From positions 1-10,876 of the forward strand of contig CALHST010000362.1 of assembly GCA_938038825.1 (NCBI GenBank): a DNA stretch of 10,876 nucleotides, written 5' to 3'. Both the position numbers and the translations under genes were made by a program. The stretch comes from an uncultured Paracoccaceae bacterium. Lineage in GTDB: Bacteria; Pseudomonadota; Alphaproteobacteria; Rhodobacterales; Rhodobacteraceae. The notes below the pieces were generated by a model. It had not been told where the DNA came from, searched no databases, and saw nothing but the letters and a program-made list of their open reading frames with translations. Numbering within the stretch: the stretch's first letter is position 1; each line of letters starts with the position of its first letter. This document shows, in pieces, positions 8,095 through 10,876 of this stretch.

Positions 8095-8860
8095 ACCAGA
8101 TCCAACCCCACAGATCGCTTTGGTCACTGGCGCAGGTCGCGGCCTGGGGCGCGCCTTGTGCCTTGAACTGGCCTCCCGCGATATGACCGTTGTCGCTTTG
8201 GGGCGCAAACACAGTGATCTTGAAACACTGGCCAATGCAGCCCCGACAGGCACCATCGTGCCGGTCATCGCGGATGTGGCAGACCCTGAGAGTGTCAAAG
8301 CCGCGTTTCGCCAGACTGCAGAGACCGTTGGCCCTGTGGATACCCTGATCAACAACGCCGCGATCTATCCGCATCGGGACTTTCTGGATGAAACACCTGA
8401 AAGCTTTGCCCAGACAGTGTCCGTTAATCTCTTTGGGATCAGCACCTGTTCTATGTGCGCTTTGGATCAGATGACCCAAACCGGGTTTGGCCGGATCATC
8501 AATGTGGTGTCTTTTGCGGATGTGCGCCCGGCGCATTTGTCCTCGGCCTATTCCGTGTCCAAGGGGGCGGCCCGTATTCTCACGCGCGCGATGGTGGCCG
8601 ATCTGGGGGATCGCTTTCCCAATATTGTCATCAGTGATTGGGTGCCGGGTGCTTTGAAAACCGAAATGGGCGTCCCCGATGGGCACGACGTCGAAACGGC
8701 TGCACGCTGGGGGGCTGCCTTCGCCCTGTGGCGGGACCCATCCCTGAACGGAAGTACCTTTTTCGAAAACCGGGAACATCTGGCCTCTGTGTCTTTCAAA
8801 CGCCGATTGCTGAACCGCATAACGGGTCAGCGTGTCACAGCCCGGACCTTGCCAGAGTAA
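8084..8860 (+). CDS. Short-chain dehydrogenase/reductase (classical SDR)
   Basis: A 258-residue classical SDR. The nucleotide-binding motif TGAGRGLG (15-22) follows the first strand, DVAD (64-67) marks the adenine pocket, and NNAA (90-93) stabilises the sheet. The catalytic tetrad is complete: Asn115, Ser143, Tyr156 and Lys160 in YSVSK. Arg41 after the second strand (ALGRK) suggests NADP(H) preference. It would interconvert a hydroxyl and a ketone in the cytoplasm. The start codon lies inside the last codons of the GMC gene (11-bp overlap), with AAAAGG at 8069-8074, so the two are probably translated together. A partner role, reducing the keto product of the GMC enzyme, is an inference from this linkage. 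The tail after about 235 is basic. It is the last gene of the plus-strand run and ends 19 bp from a convergent gene. Confidence 0.9.
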   Translation: MAPEPDPTPQIALVTGAGRGLGRALCLELASRDMTVVALGRKHSDLETLANAAPTGTIVPVIADVADPESVKAAFRQTAETVGPVDTLINNAAIYPHRDFLDETPESFAQTVSVNLFGISTCSMCALDQMTQTGFGRIINVVSFADVRPAHLSSAYSVSKGAARILTRAMVADLGDRFPNIVISDWVPGALKTEMGVPDGHDVETAARWGAAFALWRDPSLNGSTFFENREHLASVSFKRRLLNRITGQRVTARTLPE

Positions 8861-8879
8861 TCCGACCTGTCAGCGGCGC

Positions 8880-9245
8880 TTAACTATACGATCTTGGGGC
8901 GGGGATCAGCCTGGCGCGTACATCCTGCACAATCTGCTGTGCAAGCGCCTCGACAGAGGTGCCCTGGGCCGAAAAGCCCCCTTGGCGCCGACCAGGAGAC
9001 CAGGTCAGCCGCACCACAACAGACACATCCATAACGCCTGCCCCGGTCTTGGATTGCTTGATGTGAATAAGATCCAGATGCGCAGAATCCTCTGGCAAGG
9101 CCACGTCCTGCAAGGCCGCACGCAAAAATGCTTCAAGAGTGACCTCGCGCGCATCTAGGCGAAAAGACGCCGATGCGGGCACCAGGGACATCAGGGCACA
9201 GGCGCCAAACTGGCGGCGCGTCAAGCGGACAAAAGAGTGATCCAT
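8880..9245 (-). CDS. Small protein with Tat-type signal peptide, function unknown
   Basis: I do not recognise this family. From the ATG at 9245 it encodes 121 residues; a GTG at 9260 would add five, but the ATG has a weak AGG just upstream and gives a more natural signal. The N-terminus RLTRRQFGACALMSLVPASA (7-26) has a twin-arginine pair (Arg10-Arg11) followed by Gln-Phe and a hydrophobic stretch, with likely cleavage near residue 26. The mature part is only about 95 residues. It looks like helix (REVTLEAFLRAAL), two beta strands rich in alternating hydrophobics (HLDLIHIKQ, VMDVSVVVRLTWSP), then an amphipathic helix (SVEALAQQIVQDVRARL). There are no Cys, metal or catalytic motifs in the mature chain. 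It points against its neighbours: 19 bp from the SDR stop, and divergent across a 400-bp gap from the repeat protein. It is likely periplasmic. Confidence 0.7.
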   Translation of the reverse strand: MDHSFVRLTRRQFGACALMSLVPASASFRLDAREVTLEAFLRAALQDVALPEDSAHLDLIHIKQSKTGAGVMDVSVVVRLTWSPGRRQGGFSAQGTSVEALAQQIVQDVRARLIPAPRSYS

Positions 9246-9327
9246 ACGCCTGATTAGCACTGACCCTGCTCAAAGAATAGCCTCGTCACGTCACACCGGG
9301 AAAAGACTGCAATAAAGGCCTATCTGT

Positions 9328-9360
9328 GTTCTTGCGCCACTATATGTGGCCAGCAAGAAC
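9328..9360. repeat. Interrupted palindrome (13 paired bases), possible operator or hairpin
   Basis: GTTCTTGC (9328-9335) pairs with GCAAGAAC (9353-9360), and the adjoining GCCAC (9336-9340) pairs with GTGGC (9346-9350) around a TATAT loop. Only a 2-base CA bulge breaks the symmetry. It lies 83 bp upstream of the minus-strand Tat gene and 286 bp upstream of the repeat gene. It could be a regulator binding site, a transcript hairpin or a remnant of a mobile element end. No T-run follows, so a classic terminator is unlikely. Confidence 0.6.
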
Positions 9361-9632
9361 CTGCTGAGCACAGCCTGCAATACGGCGACCTTCCGCACGT
9401 AAATCCCGAAAATTTCCCGATGGATTGCAGCTCCTCAGGCGACACGCTTTACGAGCAAGGACTGAAATTCTCCAAGAAAACAACCAACTTTCGCCACACT
9501 AATTATCAAAGAATTTACGGCAACAGTTCTAAGTCTTCCGCGTGTTTTGTTTCGAGTGTGCAGGTTTCTGGGAAATTGGGACTGAGATGTGTCGTTGGCG
9601 TGCCTGGTACTTCGGAGCGTGAGCGAATTAAC

Positions 9633-9638
9633 AAGGGA
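9633..9638 (+). promoter_or_regulatory. Ribosome binding site AAGGGA for the repeat protein
   Basis: AAGGGA lies 7 bases before the ATG at 9646. It supports this start for a gene that is otherwise easy to miss because it has no stop inside the window. Confidence 0.75.
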
Positions 9639-9645
9639 CCTGAGC

Positions 9646-10876
9646 ATGGAAAACCTATCTTTGACGGTGGGCACGTTACTAAAGTACTTTTTCAAGACTG
9701 CACCTCTGATCGATACCACCGTCGACAATCCAGAGATCGTTGCGGCCGTAGAATTACAGAATCTCTTGGAGTCTTTGAGCGAGGCCGAGAAAGCCGCGCT
9801 GCAGGGCCAAGATGATTTAACAGCCGAAGAAATTCGGGCTGTTCTGGAAACACAAGCCATCATCCAGCAGCTGCAGGAAGACGAAACACTGCACGAAGAG
9901 CGGATGGAAGAGCTGTCTCAGGATTTCGCGCAATTGCTGAATGACCTGCGCGCCGCAGAAAACGGGACCGTGCGTTCCGTGGCCAGCGATGTTGCGCAGT
10001 CCGCACAGGCTCAAGAAACAGACAATGCCCCGGCAGACGCCCCCTTGGTGAGTGACGCCGATAATACGGCGCAAGACGCAGGTGATACCAGAACACCTGT
10101 TGCAGGCTCAAACCCACGCCCCTTTGACGGGGCGTCCACACAAGTACAAACCAGCAGCAACACGTCCATTATTCCCACTCCCAGTATCGACAATATTCGT
10201 GTGGCGGGTCTGGAATCCGCGCGCGCCCCTGTGTCCGGCGCAGGATCGTCTGCTGCAAGATCCAGTGGATCAAACGCATCAACAACAGACACGTCACCCT
10301 CTTTGGATTCGATTGTGGCCACTCAGTTCACGGAACAAGAGCCTGTTAACACAGCCTCTGTTGCCACACCCGCCCCAGCGGTCACACAAGCCCCCGCCCA
10401 AATGGACCAAGGCACGGATACGCGCAATATCATCGTGGATCCGACCCCAACACCGGATCACACCGCAGACAATACAGATCATGGTGCGGCTCAAGACCCA
10501 GCGCCTGTTGCCGCACTAGACAACGGCTTCCCTGTCATAGCACCGCAGCCAGACCCTGACCAAGGCGCCCAGGACGATGGGCAACACGGGCAAGATGGCG
10601 GACATGCCCATGGGGGGGATGACACCCTGCAAGGCGGCGCAGAAGATCCAACGCCAGATGTCCCTGCAGACAACGGCACCCCTGACGTGGACCCCCAGCC
10701 AGACCCTGACCAAGGGACCCAGGGCGATGGGCAACACGGACAGGACGGCGGACACGCCCATGGGGGGGATGACACCCTGCAAGGCGGCGCAGAAGATCCA
10801 ACGCCAGATGTTCCTGTAGACAACGGCGCCCCTGACGGAGACCCTCAGCCGGACCCAGATCAAGGCGCCCATGACG
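9646..10876 (+). CDS. Large acidic repeat protein, 3' end missing (candidate type I-secreted or surface protein)
   Basis: From ATG 9646, with AAGGGA upstream, the frame stays open for 410 codons to the window edge. I do not recognise the family. Residues 1-27 hold a short hydrophobic/basic patch (LTVGTLLKYFFK) but no normal Sec signal peptide. Residues about 28-107 are strongly helical and acidic (for example SLSEAEKAALQGQDDLTAEE, 43-62) and could form a coiled coil. Residues about 110-290 are a low-complexity Ala/Ser/Thr/Pro/Asp/Gln linker. Exact 50-residue repeats begin at 292, rich in Asp, Gly, Pro, Gln and His. There is no Cys or Trp in the visible chain, one Tyr, and no Lys after residue 49; the repeats also lack Arg. 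Acidic, Cys-free, repetitive sequence without a Sec signal is typical of large type I-secreted adhesins and RTX-like proteins, but the diagnostic C-terminus is outside the window. Function is therefore open. Confidence 0.85.
   Translation, partial: MENLSLTVGTLLKYFFKTAPLIDTTVDNPEIVAAVELQNLLESLSEAEKAALQGQDDLTAEEIRAVLETQAIIQQLQEDETLHEERMEELSQDFAQLLNDLRAAENGTVRSVASDVAQSAQAQETDNAPADAPLVSDADNTAQDAGDTRTPVAGSNPRPFDGASTQVQTSSNTSIIPTPSIDNIRVAGLESARAPVSGAGSSAARSSGSNASTTDTSPSLDSIVATQFTEQEPVNTASVATPAPAVTQAPAQMDQGTDTRNIIVDPTPTPDHTADNTDHGAAQDPAPVAALDNGFPVIAPQPDPDQGAQDDGQHGQDGGHAHGGDDTLQGGAEDPTPDVPADNGTPDVDPQPDPDQGTQGDGQHGQDGGHAHGGDDTLQGGAEDPTPDVPVDNGAPDGDPQPDPDQGAHD
10519..10876 (+). repeat. In-frame 150-bp tandem repeats (two full units and a partial third)
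   Basis: Units run 10519-10668, 10669-10818 and 10819 onward, each beginning GACAACGGC (Asp-Asn-Gly). Units 1 and 2 differ at about 17 of 150 bases by my count. Each codes for 50 residues containing PQPDPDQG, DGQHGQDGGHAHGGDD and TLQGGAEDPTPDVP. A stretch of over 50 bases across the GGDDTLQGG part is identical, suggesting recent duplication or gene conversion. Each unit has about ten Asp, three His and no Lys or Arg. The array continues beyond the window. Confidence 0.93.

Larger units (their letters stand above)
9246..9645. other. 400-bp gene-free divergent region, more AT-rich than its surroundings
   Basis: No gene is credible here: frames that cross it end in, or overlap, the better-supported gene starting at 9646, and their translations resemble no family. 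The region must hold the start signals for the minus-strand Tat protein and for the large repeat protein. It contains one strong interrupted palindrome at 9328-9360. I looked for sigma70-like pairs and found only weak ones, for example TTGCAG and TTTACG spaced by 17 bp around 9424-9452. The long untranslated stretch suggests a regulated leader or upstream control of the repeat protein. Confidence 0.5.

Noticed and set aside
9246..9645. CRISPR array, tRNA or riboswitch in the long gap
   Set aside because: No direct-repeat/spacer pattern, no tRNA cloverleaf or conserved T-loop sequence, and no recognisable riboswitch core were seen.
9420..9815. Plus-strand open frame of 131 codons in the gap before the repeat protein
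   Set aside because: It overlaps the repeat-protein gene in another frame, has no good ribosome binding site, and its translation is basic and featureless.
9435..9863. Minus-strand open frame of 142 codons
   Set aside because: It is mostly antisense to the helical head of the repeat protein, and its Ser/Arg-rich translation shows no domain. The plus-strand frame is much better supported.
10612..10660. GGDDTLQGG segments as a true RTX calcium-binding array
   Set aside because: A genuine array needs consecutive nonapeptides; here a single degenerate half-motif occurs once per 50 residues. It is kept only as a possible resemblance.
10516..10872. Long open frames on the minus strand over the repeat array, with repetitive Cys/Pro/Ser-rich translations
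   Set aside because: They mirror the 150-bp repeats of the plus-strand gene. They have no family resemblance, and the plus frame has a proper ribosome binding site and a coherent upstream domain.

Overview
The window looks like chromosomal DNA from an alphaproteobacterium, most likely a marine member of the Rhodobacterales. That placement is an inference from mid-50s percent GC, codon use and the general look of the proteins; no rRNA or other marker gene is present. The theme is periplasmic or envelope carbohydrate chemistry: a sugar dehydrogenase, a nucleotide-sugar dehydrogenase, a glycosyltransferase, two SGNH-type domains, a membrane acyltransferase and a flavin/NAD(P) redox pair.

Layout. 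(1) 1-1248 (+): the 3' part of a PQQ-dependent aldose/sorbosone dehydrogenase-like beta-propeller fused to a C-terminal cytochrome c domain. (2) A 48-bp convergent gap with a 9-bp hairpin, then 1297-2637 (-): a UDP-N-acetylglucosamine/UDP-glucose dehydrogenase-family protein. (3) A 156-bp divergent promoter region, then a probable five-gene operon on the plus strand (2794-8860): family 2 glycosyltransferase, small SGNH-like exported protein, OafA-type acyltransferase with a C-terminal SGNH domain, GMC flavoprotein, and short-chain dehydrogenase. The last three are separated by a 4-bp gap and then an 11-bp overlap. (4) 8880-9245 (-): a small protein with a Tat-type signal, not recognised. (5) A 400-bp, more AT-rich gap containing a strong interrupted palindrome. 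(6) From 9646 (+) to past the window end: a large acidic protein without Cys or Trp, with a helical N-terminus, a long low-complexity linker and 50-residue tandem repeats.

A reasonable working model, inferred only, is that region 2-3 makes and decorates a cell-surface glycan. The nucleotide-sugar dehydrogenase supplies a uronic-acid donor, the GT2 adds a sugar, and the acyltransferase/SGNH proteins O-acylate the product. The GMC/SDR pair would oxidise and then re-reduce a sugar hydroxyl, a possible two-step epimerisation. The repeat protein downstream looks like the N-terminal part of a large secreted or surface protein, possibly a type I secretion substrate. The two most unusual signals are that truncated repeat protein and the GMC enzyme carrying a C-x2-C-x4-C-x3-C cluster next to an SDR partner.
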